10,476 nucleotides of DNA, from contig CABSNH010000049.1 in assembly GCA_902478985.1 (NCBI GenBank), positions 1 to 10,476 on the forward strand. The letters run 5' to 3'. This document shows, in pieces, positions 1 through 6,735 of this stretch. The notes under the pieces were generated by a model. The model was not told the DNA's origin. It was given only the letters and a program-made list of their open reading frames with translations, and did no database searches. The translations under genes and the position numbers were made by a program. This stretch comes from an uncultured Collinsella sp. Its GTDB lineage: Bacteria; Actinomycetota; Coriobacteriia; Coriobacteriales; Coriobacteriaceae. The number at the start of each line of letters is the position of its first letter. Within the stretch, counting starts at the first letter, position 1.

Positions 1-1465
1 GACGGCCGTCCTCGATACCGGTGAGCTTGGCCTTCTCATCAACGATGATGAACGGCACACGGTTGGTGGTGTGAGCCGTAAACGGATGCTTGGAACCGTC
101 AGAAGCAACGTCAAACATGTGATCGGCGTTGCCGTGGTCGGCGGTAATCAGCGCAAAGCCGCCCTTGGCGAGAATCGCCGGGACAACCTTGGACAGGGCA
201 TCGTCAACAGCCTCGACGGCCTTAACGGCGGCGTCGAAGACACCGGTGTGACCAACCATGTCGCAGTTCGCGAAGTTCACGATGTAGAAATCAGCGCGAT
301 CCTCGTTGATGGCGGCGACAAGCTTCTCGGTAACCTCGGGAGCGCTCATCTCAGGCTGCAGATCGTAGGTAGCGACCTTGGGGGAAGCGACGAGCACGCG
401 CTCCTCGCCCTCCTTGGGCTCCTCGATGCCGCCGTTGAGGAAGAACGTCACGTGGGCGTACTTCTCGGTCTCGGCGGTGTGCAGCTGCTTCAGGCCATTG
501 GCGGCGATAACGTCGGCCAGGACGTTCTCGGGGAACGTCTTGGGGAAGGCGACCTCGACGTCAAACGTAGGATCGTACTCGGTCATCGTCACAAAGTGAG
601 AAAGCTTGATCTGCTCGCGCTCAAAGCCGTCGAACTCCTTGTCCGTGAACACGCGGGTCATCTGACGGGCGCGGTCGGGACGGAAGTTGAAGAAGATAGC
701 CGCGTCGCCCTCGTGGATGCCCTCGTTGTGGGCAGCGAAGGGCTCGACGAACTCGTCGCCGCGCGGGTCCTTCTCGTAGTAGGCCTTGATGCCGGCAACA
801 GGGTCGACATCGGCATCGGACGCATTGACCATGACGTCGTAGGCACGCTGGATGCGCTCCCAACGGTTGTCGCGGTCCATGGCCCAATAGCGACCAGAAA
901 CGGTGGCGACGCGAGCGTCGCAACCGGTCTCCTCGGAGATCTTCGCCAGGAAGGCGCAGAACTCGCTCATGTAGCCGGCACCGGACTGCGGATCAACATC
1001 GCGGCCATCCATAAAGGCGTGAACACGAACGGTCTTGACGCCATGCTGGGCAGCCATCTTGACCAGGGCCTCGACGTGGTTCATGTGGGAGTGAACGCCG
1101 CCAGGGCTCATAAGGCCCATGAGGTGAAGGGTCTTGCCCTCAGCCTTGACATCGTCCATAGCCTTGACGAAAACCTCGTTCTTGGCGATGGAGCCGTCCT
1201 TGATGGCATTGTTGATGCGCGAAAGCTCCTGGAACACGATGCGGCCGGCACCGATGTTGAGGTGGCCTACCTCGGAGTTGCCCATCTGGCCGTCGGGAAG
1301 GCCCACGTCCTCGCCCGAAGCACCGAGCGTGGTGTGGGGGTACTTCTCGTACAGGCTATCAAGGAAGGGCGTCTTGGCAGCGGCGACGGCGTTCTCGCCA
1401 TCGGCCGGAGCCAGGCCACAGCCGTCCATGATAATCAGGAGTGCAGGAAGATGACGCTGTGCCAT
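1..1465 (-). CDS. gpmI: 2,3-bisphosphoglycerate-independent phosphoglycerate mutase, partial (3' end outside window)
   Basis: This cytosolic glycolytic enzyme interconverts 3- and 2-phosphoglycerate using a phosphoserine intermediate and two Mn ions. The reading frame is open from ATG at 1465 to the window edge, 488 codons; the family is about 510 residues, so only some 25-30 C-terminal residues are missing. Visible motifs are the first metal Asp in MDGCG (residues 13-17; the Cys is usually Trp or Phe), the catalytic Ser64 in GNSEVGH, GGVHSH near residue 122, MDGRD near 152, GRYWAMDRD, FFNFRPDRA, and near the C-terminus NCDMVGHTG and ADHGNADHM. The start lies 5 nt past the tpiA stop. A Shine-Dalgarno-like AGGA overlaps that TAG stop, so translation is probably coupled. 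It is the last visible gene of the pgk-tpiA-gpmI unit. The identification is secure. Confidence 0.96.
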   Translation of the reverse strand, partial: MAQRHLPALLIIMDGCGLAPADGENAVAAAKTPFLDSLYEKYPHTTLGASGEDVGLPDGQMGNSEVGHLNIGAGRIVFQELSRINNAIKDGSIAKNEVFVKAMDDVKAEGKTLHLMGLMSPGGVHSHMNHVEALVKMAAQHGVKTVRVHAFMDGRDVDPQSGAGYMSEFCAFLAKISEETGCDARVATVSGRYWAMDRDNRWERIQRAYDVMVNASDADVDPVAGIKAYYEKDPRGDEFVEPFAAHNEGIHEGDAAIFFNFRPDRARQMTRVFTDKEFDGFEREQIKLSHFVTMTEYDPTFDVEVAFPKTFPENVLADVIAANGLKQLHTAETEKYAHVTFFLNGGIEEPKEGEERVLVASPKVATYDLQPEMSAPEVTEKLVAAINEDRADFYIVNFANCDMVGHTGVFDAAVKAVEAVDDALSKVVPAILAKGGFALITADHGNADHMFDVASDGSKHPFTAHTTNRVPFIIVDEKAKLTGIEDGR

Positions 1466-1470
1466 ATGTC

Positions 1471-2238
1471 CTACTCGCCTGCCTTGACGACCATAGAGGC
1501 GAAGTCGGCAGCCTTGAGCGAAGCGCCGCCCACGAGGGCGCCGTCAACGTCGGGCTTGGCGACGAGCTCGGCGATGTTACCGGGCTTGGCGGAACCACCA
1601 TAGAGAACGCGGATGCCGTTAGCGAGCTCCTCGCCGAACATCTCCTTGAGGGTCTCACGGATAGCGCCGCAGACCTCCTGAGCGTCCTCGGCGGTAGCGG
1701 TCTTGCCGGTGCCAATGGCCCAGATGGGCTCGTAGGCGACGACGACCTGCTTGGGGCAAGTGATCTCAAGACCAGCAAGGCCAGCCTTGACCTGGTTCAC
1801 GACGTGCTCGACATAGGTGCCAGCCTCGCGGACCTCGAGGGACTCGCCGCAGCAGAAGACGGGAACAAGACCGGCGGCGACGAGAGCCTTAGCCTTCTTG
1901 TTCTGGTCCTCGTCGGTCTCGTGGAAGTAGTCACGACGCTCGGAGTGGCCGATGATGCAGTAGGTGCAGCCAGCGGACTTGAGCATGTCGCAAGAGGACT
2001 CACCGGTGAAGGCACCCTTGGCCTCCCAGTACACGTTCTGTGCACCGAGGGCGATGGGGGCAGCCTGAATGCGGTCATGAACCGTGGTGATGTCGATGGT
2101 CGGAGGGCAGACGAGCACCTCGACGCCAGCCGGAACCTCGGGCAGAGCCTGAGCCAGCTCGTCGGCGAGCTTGGCGGCCTCGGCGACGTCGTTGTTCATC
2201 TTCCAGTTACCAGCGATAAGAAGGGTGCGATTAGGCAT
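1471..2238 (-). CDS. tpiA: triose-phosphate isomerase
   Basis: This TIM-barrel enzyme interconverts dihydroxyacetone phosphate and glyceraldehyde-3-phosphate. The product is 255 residues, a normal length. It has NWKMN (residues 11-15, Lys13 binds substrate), the electrophile His98 in GHSERR, the catalytic Glu170 in AYEPIWAIGTG followed by the flexible loop 6, and the phosphate-binding YGGSAKPGN and GALVGGASL near the C-terminus. ATG at 2238 is chosen over an in-frame upstream codon at 2301 because the family begins with residues like MPNRTLLIAGNWK, and the longer form would add 21 unrelated residues inside pgk. The chosen ATG overlaps the end of pgk by 8 nt (ATGCCTAA), with a GGAGG about 9 nt upstream. 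This fits translational coupling with pgk. Confidence 0.97.
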   Translation of the reverse strand: MPNRTLLIAGNWKMNNDVAEAAKLADELAQALPEVPAGVEVLVCPPTIDITTVHDRIQAAPIALGAQNVYWEAKGAFTGESSCDMLKSAGCTYCIIGHSERRDYFHETDEDQNKKAKALVAAGLVPVFCCGESLEVREAGTYVEHVVNQVKAGLAGLEITCPKQVVVAYEPIWAIGTGKTATAEDAQEVCGAIRETLKEMFGEELANGIRVLYGGSAKPGNIAELVAKPDVDGALVGGASLKAADFASMVVKAGE

Positions 2239-3421
2239 CGAGAAGCGCCTCCACTCCGGGCAGGGCCTTACCCTCGACGAGCTCCATGGAAGCGCCACCA
2301 CCGGTGGAGATCCAGCTCATCTTGTCGGCCAGGTTGAACTTGTTGACAGCTGCGACAGAGTCGCCACCGCCGATGATCGAGGTGCAGTCGGCCTCGGCAA
2401 CAGCCTCGGCGATAGCCTGGGTGCCGTGAGCGAAGTTGTCGAACTCGAAGACGCCCATGGGGCCATTCCAGAACACGGTCTTGGCGCCCTTGACGGCCTC
2501 GGCGTAGAGCTCCTCGGTCTTGGGGCCGATATCCATGCCCTCACGATCGTCGGGGATAGCATCAGAAGCGACAACCTCGGGGACAGCGTCCTCGCCAAAG
2601 TGATCGGCAACGCGGTTGTCGATGGGGAGCAGGATCTTGACGCCCTTCTCCTCGGCCTTCTTGAGCATCTCGCCGGCGCGCTCGACCCAGTCCTCTTCCT
2701 TGAGGGACTGACCAACGGACAGGCCCTGAGCCAGGAAGAAGGTGTAGGCCATGCCGCCACCGATGATCAGGGTGTCAGCGGAGTCGATGAGGTGATCGAG
2801 AACACCGATCTTGGAGGAAACCTTGGAACCGCCGACGATAGCGACGAAGGGGCGCTCGGGCTCGGCGAAGATGCCGGTCAGCGTGTCGACCTCCTTCTCG
2901 AGCAGGAAGCCAGCGACGGCAGGCAGGTAAGCGGCGGGGCCCACGACGGAACCCTGGGCGCGGTGAGCGGTGCCGAAGGCATCGAGAACGAAGACGTCAC
3001 CATAGGAAGCGAGCTTCTTGGCGATCTCGGGGTCGTTCTTCTTCTCACGCTTGTCGAAACGGACGTTCTCGAGAACGAGAACCTTGCCCGGCTCGACGGC
3101 GGCGACAGCCTCGGCAGCCTTCTCGCCGTAAGTGTCGGAGACAAAGGCAACGTCGAGACCAGAGAGCTCGGCGAGCTTCTTAGCGACAGGCTCAAGGGAG
3201 AGCTCAGGCTGGAAGCCGGTACCCTCGGGGCGGCCGAGGTGGCTCATGAGAATGACGCGAGCGTTGTGCTCAACGAGGTAGTTGATGGTGGGCAGGGCAG
3301 CCTTGATACGGGTGGTGTCGCCAACGACGCCATCCTTGATAGGCACGTTAAAGTCAACGCGGACGAGAACGCGCTTTCCGTCGACATCGATGTCGCGGAC
3401 GGTCTTCTTGGTAAAGGCCAT
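2231..3421 (-). CDS. pgk: phosphoglycerate kinase
   Basis: This enzyme transfers the acyl phosphate of 1,3-bisphosphoglycerate to ADP, the first ATP-yielding step of lower glycolysis. The product is 396 residues, typical for bacterial PGK. In order it shows RVDFNVP (21-27), HLGRP (61-65), LENVRF (117-122), the hinge/nucleotide motif GGSKVSSKI (187-195), FWNGPMGVFE (327-336), GGGDS (361-365) and STGGGA (382-387). ATG at 3421 gives the family N-terminus MAFTKKTV; an in-frame upstream codon at 3457 adds only leader sequence and crosses a hairpin. A weak AAAGG lies about 11 nt before the ATG. It is separated from gap by a 140-nt gap containing an intrinsic terminator, so it may have its own promoter or depend on readthrough. 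Its 3' end overlaps tpiA. Confidence 0.98.
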   Translation of the reverse strand: MAFTKKTVRDIDVDGKRVLVRVDFNVPIKDGVVGDTTRIKAALPTINYLVEHNARVILMSHLGRPEGTGFQPELSLEPVAKKLAELSGLDVAFVSDTYGEKAAEAVAAVEPGKVLVLENVRFDKREKKNDPEIAKKLASYGDVFVLDAFGTAHRAQGSVVGPAAYLPAVAGFLLEKEVDTLTGIFAEPERPFVAIVGGSKVSSKIGVLDHLIDSADTLIIGGGMAYTFFLAQGLSVGQSLKEEDWVERAGEMLKKAEEKGVKILLPIDNRVADHFGEDAVPEVVASDAIPDDREGMDIGPKTEELYAEAVKGAKTVFWNGPMGVFEFDNFAHGTQAIAEAVAEADCTSIIGGGDSVAAVNKFNLADKMSWISTGGGASMELVEGKALPGVEALLDA

Positions 3422-3444
3422 GTTTGCTTCTACCTTTCGTACGT

Positions 3445-3467
3445 GTCTGCCTCCCATTACGGCAGAC
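3445..3467 (-). promoter_or_regulatory. hairpin in the pgk leader with a possible -10 just upstream
   Basis: The perfect 7-bp inverted repeat GTCTGCC / GGCAGAC (3445-3451 and 3461-3467) encloses a 9-nt loop. On the minus strand a TATAAG at 3473-3478 lies 5 nt upstream of the repeat. If it is a -10 box, the pgk transcript would begin at or near the base of this stem. No convincing -35 is visible at 16-18 nt spacing, and that region is occupied by the gap terminator. The hairpin is seen directly; the promoter role is inference. Confidence 0.4.
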
Positions 3468-3475
3468 GATTTCTT

Positions 3476-3524
3476 ATAAAAAGGGCGCGACCCTAGGGTG
3501 TAAGCCCTATAAGGCCGCGCCCTT
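3476..3524 (-). terminator. Rho-independent terminator after gap
   Basis: Read on the minus strand downstream of the gap stop codon, the stem AAGGGCGCG / CGCGCCCTT (9 bp perfect; arms 3516-3524 and 3481-3489) runs directly into TTTTTAT. A second internal helix TAGGG / CCCTA (3505-3509 with 3494-3498) closes a 6-nt loop. The U tract is clear on the minus strand; the plus strand has only CTTCTTT, so any activity in that direction would be weaker. Confidence 0.85.
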
Positions 3525-3561
3525 CTTTAGACGCTCAACGAGCTATTCGCTAAAAGCTAAA

Positions 3562-4587
3562 TTAAGCAACGAACTTCTCGAAGTACTTGATGGTGCGGAC
3601 CATCTGAGAGGTGTAGGAGTTCTCGTTGTCGTACCAAGAGGTGACCTGAACGAGGGTCTGGCCGTTGCCGAGGTCAGAGCACATGGTCTGAGTGGCGTCG
3701 AAGATGGAGCCGTGGGTCTCGCCGACGATGTCGCGGGAGACGATCTGGTCCTCGTTGTAGGCGAAGGTCTCGGGGATGGTCTCGGCGTAGGCCTTCATGG
3801 CAGCGTTGACCTCGTCGACGGTGACCTTCTTGTCAACGACGGCGTAGAGGTTGGTCAGCGAGCCGGTCGGCGTCGGGACGCGCTGGGCGGCACCGATGAG
3901 CTTGCCGTTGAGCTCGGGGAGAACCAGGCCGATGGCCTTGGCAGCGCCCGTGGTGTTCGGGACGATGTTCTCGGAGCAGGCGCGGGAGCGACGGAAGTTG
4001 CCCTTGCGCTGCGGGCCGTCGAGCGGCATCTGGTCGCCGGTGAAGGCGTGGATGGTGGTCATGATGCCGGACACGATGGGAGCGAAGTCGTTCAGACCCT
4101 TGGCCATCGGGGCGAGGCAGTTGGTGGTGCAGGAAGCAGCGGAGATGATGTTGTCCTCAGCGGTCAGCGTCTCATGGTTGACGTTGTACACGATGGTGGG
4201 CAGATCGCTGCCGGCCGGAGCGGAGATGACGACCTTCTTGGCGCCAGCGTTGATGTGGGCCTGAGCCTTAGCCTTGCTGGTGTAGAAGCCGGTGCACTCG
4301 AGAACGACGTCGACGTCGAGGTCGCCCCAAGGCAGGTTGTTGGCGTCGGCCTCCTTGTAGATCTTGATCTCCTTGCCGTCAACGGTGATGGAATCCTCGC
4401 CAGCAACGACCTCGTGATCGCGAGCGTAGTTGCCCTGCGTGGAGTCGTACTTCAGCAGGTAAGCGAGCATATCGGGAGAGGTGAGGTCGTTGATAGCGAC
4501 GATCTCGGAGCCCTCATGACCGAACATCTGACGGAAAGCCAGACGACCGATGCGACCGAAGCCGTTAATAGCAACCTTTACTGCCAT
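3562..4587 (-). CDS. gap: glyceraldehyde-3-phosphate dehydrogenase, type I (NAD-dependent)
   Basis: This enzyme oxidises and phosphorylates glyceraldehyde-3-phosphate to 1,3-bisphosphoglycerate with NAD+. The product is 341 residues. The Rossmann motif NGFGRIGR is at 8-15. Asp34 in INDL is the residue that normally selects NAD over NADP. The catalytic nucleophile is Cys153 in SAASCTTNCLAP, and the general base is His180 in HAFTGDQ. Downstream are SENIVPNTTGAAKAI, RVPTPTGS and WYDNENSY. ATG at 4587 matches the family start (MAVKVAINGFGR) and has AAAGGAG 7 nt upstream; extending to 4689 would add 34 leader residues across the promoter region. It is the first gene of the glycolytic cluster, with its own regulatory region upstream and a strong terminator downstream, so it is probably transcribed mainly alone and at high level. 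Confidence 0.98.
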   Translation of the reverse strand: MAVKVAINGFGRIGRLAFRQMFGHEGSEIVAINDLTSPDMLAYLLKYDSTQGNYARDHEVVAGEDSITVDGKEIKIYKEADANNLPWGDLDVDVVLECTGFYTSKAKAQAHINAGAKKVVISAPAGSDLPTIVYNVNHETLTAEDNIISAASCTTNCLAPMAKGLNDFAPIVSGIMTTIHAFTGDQMPLDGPQRKGNFRRSRACSENIVPNTTGAAKAIGLVLPELNGKLIGAAQRVPTPTGSLTNLYAVVDKKVTVDEVNAAMKAYAETIPETFAYNEDQIVSRDIVGETHGSIFDATQTMCSDLGNGQTLVQVTSWYDNENSYTSQMVRTIKYFEKFVA

Positions 4588-4604
4588 TGTGTCTCCTTTC
4601 GTAA

Positions 4605-4639
4605 GGCCCCCGCGAGCTACAGCGCCCGCCGTTGAGGCC
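4605..4639 (-). promoter_or_regulatory. stable hairpin in the gap 5' leader
   Basis: On the minus strand GGCCTC (4634-4639) pairs with GGGGCC (4605-4610), with one U-G wobble. Inside it GCGGGC (4624-4629) pairs with GCTCGC (4612-4617), also with one wobble, closing the 6-nt loop GCTGTA. The structure ends about 8 nt before the AAAGGAG ribosome binding site of gap. It could stabilise the mRNA or influence ribosome access. It has no U tract and is not a terminator. Confidence 0.5.
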
Positions 4640-4659
4640 CACAAACTAACCACTCGCCT

Positions 4660-4665
4660 AATATA
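4660..4665 (-). promoter_or_regulatory. candidate -10 element of the gap promoter
   Basis: TATATT on the minus strand, in an AT-rich stretch that contrasts with the GC-rich coding DNA, lies about 73 nt before the gap ATG and just downstream of an A8 tract. No good -35 match is present; at 17-nt spacing the hexamer is TGAAAT, which overlaps an operator-like palindrome. The call rests on the -10 match and its position upstream of a gene that needs strong expression. Confidence 0.5.
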
Positions 4666-4681
4666 CCTTTTTTTTGACTTG

Positions 4682-4705
4682 AATTTCACGAGAATGCTCG
4701 AAATT
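4682..4705. promoter_or_regulatory. operator-like inverted repeat over the gap -35 region
   Basis: AATTT-CA-CGAG, an AATG centre, then CTCG-AAATT form an inverted repeat that is perfect apart from a 2-nt interruption in one arm. It overlaps the expected -35 position of the gap promoter, where a transcription factor could block or help RNA polymerase. No known consensus is recognised. Confidence 0.4.
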
Positions 4706-4721
4706 GAAAATCAAATTTACG

Positions 4722-4735
4722 TTAAAACGTTTTAA
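4722..4735. promoter_or_regulatory. 14-bp perfect palindrome with central CG upstream of gap
   Basis: TTAAAACGTTTTAA is a perfect palindrome about 135 nt upstream of the gap ATG and about 57 nt upstream of its candidate -10. LacI/GalR-family regulators, including carbon catabolite regulators, often bind AT-rich palindromes with a central CG. That makes this a plausible sugar-responsive operator, but the regulator is unknown. It lies between the whiA stop and the gap promoter, so it belongs to gap by position. Confidence 0.45.
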
Positions 4736-4780
4736 AGAATAAAATAGCAGCTAAATCCGTATATAAGTCGATACTTCAAA

Positions 4781-5710
4781 CTACTTGTTTGCTTCAATGA
4801 GCTTTTCAAGCCTCAAAACGCGATGGTACAGGGCAGACTTCGACAAGGGAGGGTCAGCCATCTCCCCCAAATCACGCAGCGACAGATCGGGATAGCGCTC
4901 GCGCAGGTCGCAAAAGACTGCCAAGGCGTCCGGAAGCGTGTCGCGCAAACCCCGCTGTTCGAGCTCATCGATCAACGCAAGCTGATGCTGGGCGGCACCC
5001 GCACTTCTGGTCTGATTGGCCAGTTCGGCATTCACGCGACGGTTTACGTCGTTCTTAACCAATTTGACCGCGCGCGCTTCCTCGATCTCGGCAACGCTGC
5101 GCTTGGCGCCGACCAGCTTTAGGAGCTGCTCGATCTCCTCGGCGCTCTTAATGTAGACAGCAAAGGATCCGCGCCGCGCGTTAACGCGCGCATGGACTCC
5201 AATCTGCTCCAATAGATCGCAAAGTCCCCGGGCATATTGCTCGCCCTGCACCGCGATCTCCAAATGAAAATCGCCGCGTGGATCGGCCACGAAACCGCCG
5301 GCGATGAGCGCGCCGCGGATGTAGGCAAGCCTGCAGCAGGGACGGGCAACGATGTGCCGGGGAACACCGGCGACGAGCCCTCCCCTGCGGTCGAGAATGC
5401 CCAGCAGCACCAGAGCCTTGTCCAGGTCGGGTTGATCGGGCAGGGTAATGAGATAGTTACGGACCTTATGCAAGACCGATTTACGAACGGTGAATTCCGT
5501 TTTGAGCTTAAGGATGCGATGCGTCAGCGTGATCATCGTGCGCGCGACGGCGCCCGTCTCGGTCGCGACCGTCAAACGATACCGCCCGGAGCCGGTCAGC
5601 GAAAGTGTGCCGCTCACACGCGTCAGGGCGGCAAGCGTCGACAAATCGCAGTATTCACATTCGGGTTCGCAGCGCGCGAGCTCGTCACGCACCTCGGCGG
5701 TAAACGACAT
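4781..5710 (-). CDS. whiA: DNA-binding protein WhiA
   Basis: WhiA is a conserved DNA-binding protein of Gram-positive bacteria; in Streptomyces it is a sporulation regulator and in Bacillus it is linked to cell division and chromosome organisation. The product is 309 residues, within the family range. The N-terminal two thirds correspond to the LAGLIDADG-endonuclease-like fold without nuclease function. The C-terminal helix-turn-helix spans about 275-303 and contains LSLRDLGEMADPPLSKSAL, the WhiA signature region. ATG at 5710 lies 6 nt after the rapZ stop, and an AGG ribosome binding site overlaps that stop codon, so it is co-transcribed and probably translationally coupled with rapZ. No obvious terminator follows it in the 193 nt before gap. 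The usual partner gene yvcK is not between rapZ and whiA. Confidence 0.95.
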   Translation of the reverse strand: MSFTAEVRDELARCEPECEYCDLSTLAALTRVSGTLSLTGSGRYRLTVATETGAVARTMITLTHRILKLKTEFTVRKSVLHKVRNYLITLPDQPDLDKALVLLGILDRRGGLVAGVPRHIVARPCCRLAYIRGALIAGGFVADPRGDFHLEIAVQGEQYARGLCDLLEQIGVHARVNARRGSFAVYIKSAEEIEQLLKLVGAKRSVAEIEEARAVKLVKNDVNRRVNAELANQTRSAGAAQHQLALIDELEQRGLRDTLPDALAVFCDLRERYPDLSLRDLGEMADPPLSKSALYHRVLRLEKLIEANK

Positions 5711-5716
5711 GCAGAC

Positions 5717-6637
5717 CTATGCTTTCGTGTTGGCGCGCGACAGGTCGCGATGGGAAATGCTCACGTGATATTGGGCGCCTTCCAAATAACGTGCCGTGGC
5801 CTCGGCGATGGCAACGCTGCGGTGTTGACCGCCCGTACAGCCGATGGCGATAGAAAGCTGCGGCTTGCCCTCCGCGATATAGCCGGGCATGACCGTATCG
5901 AGCAGCTGCGTCCAGGCCTTCCAGAACTCCTGGGTCTTGGGATGGTCCAAAACAAAATCGGAGACCTTTTTATCGAGACCGGTCATGGTGCGCATCTCGG
6001 GATCGTAGAACGGATTGGGCAGGAAGCGAACGTCGATCATAATGTCCGCCTCGACGGGCATGCCGTGCTTAAAGCCAAACGAGAACACGTGAACGTCCAT
6101 GAGCTGCTGGTCGGACAGCTCGGAGAACGCCATGCGCAATTTGTTGCGCAGGGCAGAGGTGCGCAGACGGCTCGTGTCGATGATCATATCGGCTCGATCG
6201 CGCACGCCCTGCAGCTGCAGGCGCTCGCGCTGAATCGCATCGGCCGTAGTCTCCCCCGGCTTGGCAATGGGGTGGCGGCGGCGGTTTTCGCTATAACGAC
6301 GGATCAGCACCTCGTCAGAGGCCTCGAGAAACACGATGTCACAGCTCATCTCGCGCTCCTCGAGCGCGGCAACGGCATCGAGCAGTTCATCGAACAAGCC
6401 CTGGCTGCGCAGGTCGCAGGTGACGGCAAGATGCCTGCCCACGCCCGTATTGATGCCGACGAGCTCGGCAAGCTGGGCGATCAGACGCGGAGGCAAGTTG
6501 TCGATGCAAAAATAGCCCATGTCCTCGAACACATGCATGGCCTGCGTTCGGCCCGATCCGGACATTCCGGTGATGATGACGATATCGGGGATGCGCTCCG
6601 AGCGCTCCGCCGCATCCATGGCATCTCCCTTTTGCAT
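5717..6637 (-). CDS. rapZ: RapZ / YvcJ family nucleotide-binding protein
   Basis: RapZ-family proteins bind nucleotides. In E. coli RapZ is an RNase adaptor controlling glucosamine-6-phosphate synthase through small RNAs; the Gram-positive YvcJ is an NTPase of less certain role. The product is 306 residues. A P-loop GMSGSGRT is at 24-31, with Arg where the canonical Walker A has Lys, a substitution I associate with actinobacterial members. It is followed by FEDMGYFCIDNLPP, the SENRRRHP segment near 117, and the C-terminal domain with RFLPNPF and IGCTGGQHRS, typical of the RNA/ligand-binding half. ATG at 6637 is preferred for its strong AGGAGG 5 nt upstream; an in-frame ATG at 6619 also has a GGGAG and would remove six residues. 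It is followed 6 nt later by whiA. Confidence 0.95.
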   Translation of the reverse strand: MQKGDAMDAAERSERIPDIVIITGMSGSGRTQAMHVFEDMGYFCIDNLPPRLIAQLAELVGINTGVGRHLAVTCDLRSQGLFDELLDAVAALEEREMSCDIVFLEASDEVLIRRYSENRRRHPIAKPGETTADAIQRERLQLQGVRDRADMIIDTSRLRTSALRNKLRMAFSELSDQQLMDVHVFSFGFKHGMPVEADIMIDVRFLPNPFYDPEMRTMTGLDKKVSDFVLDHPKTQEFWKAWTQLLDTVMPGYIAEGKPQLSIAIGCTGGQHRSVAIAEATARYLEGAQYHVSISHRDLSRANTKA

Positions 6638-6648
6638 GTGTGCCTCCT

Positions 6649-6684
6649 AAAACAAGCGCGGGACCCGGCCAGCGGATCCCGCGC
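6649..6684 (-). terminator. Rho-independent terminator after nanE, abutting the rapZ ribosome binding site
   Basis: On the minus strand GCGCGGGA (6677-6684) pairs perfectly with TCCCGCGC (6656-6663). The stem extends inward by TCC/GGG, with one U-G wobble, to an 11-bp stem and 7-nt loop. The tail is TTGTTTT. The next bases are AGGAGG, the Shine-Dalgarno sequence of rapZ, so the hairpin ends only about 19 nt before the rapZ ATG and would lie in the leader of any rapZ transcript started upstream. Confidence 0.8.
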
Positions 6685-6702
6685 GATCAATTGCCTTTAC
6701 TG

Positions 6703-6708
6703 AGTATA
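6703..6708 (-). promoter_or_regulatory. possible -10 element for rapZ-whiA
   Basis: TATACT on the minus strand lies in the 98-nt gap between the nanE stop and the rapZ start, upstream of the terminator hairpin. No recognisable -35 is found 16-18 nt further upstream (the hexamers there are GC-rich), so this is a weak call. If real, the rapZ leader would be about 60 nt and contain the whole hairpin. Confidence 0.3.
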
Positions 6709-6735
6709 CCGCCCCAAGCGGATACGAGGCCTGTC

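Noticed and set aside
71..1603. Long plus-strand open frame opposite gpmI (510 codons)
   Set aside because: It is an antisense shadow of a well-matched gpmI gene in GC-rich DNA; its translation is low-complexity Val/Leu/Gly/Asp-rich and shows no family motif.
2239..2301. Longer tpiA form starting at 2301
   Set aside because: It adds 21 residues unlike any triose-phosphate isomerase and deepens the overlap with pgk; ATG at 2238 fits the family.
2171..3496. Plus-strand open frame opposite pgk (441 codons), with similar ones opposite gap and across whiA-rapZ
   Set aside because: These run through several minus-strand genes with clear catalytic motifs, including across gene boundaries, and have the same shadow-type composition.
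3422..3561. Riboswitch in the gap-pgk intergenic region
   Set aside because: The region is explained by one terminator and one simple hairpin; no known aptamer core is recognisable.
4736..4780. Terminator after whiA
   Set aside because: The sequence is AT-rich but contains only a 4-bp TAGC/GCTA pairing and no convincing stem before a U tract.
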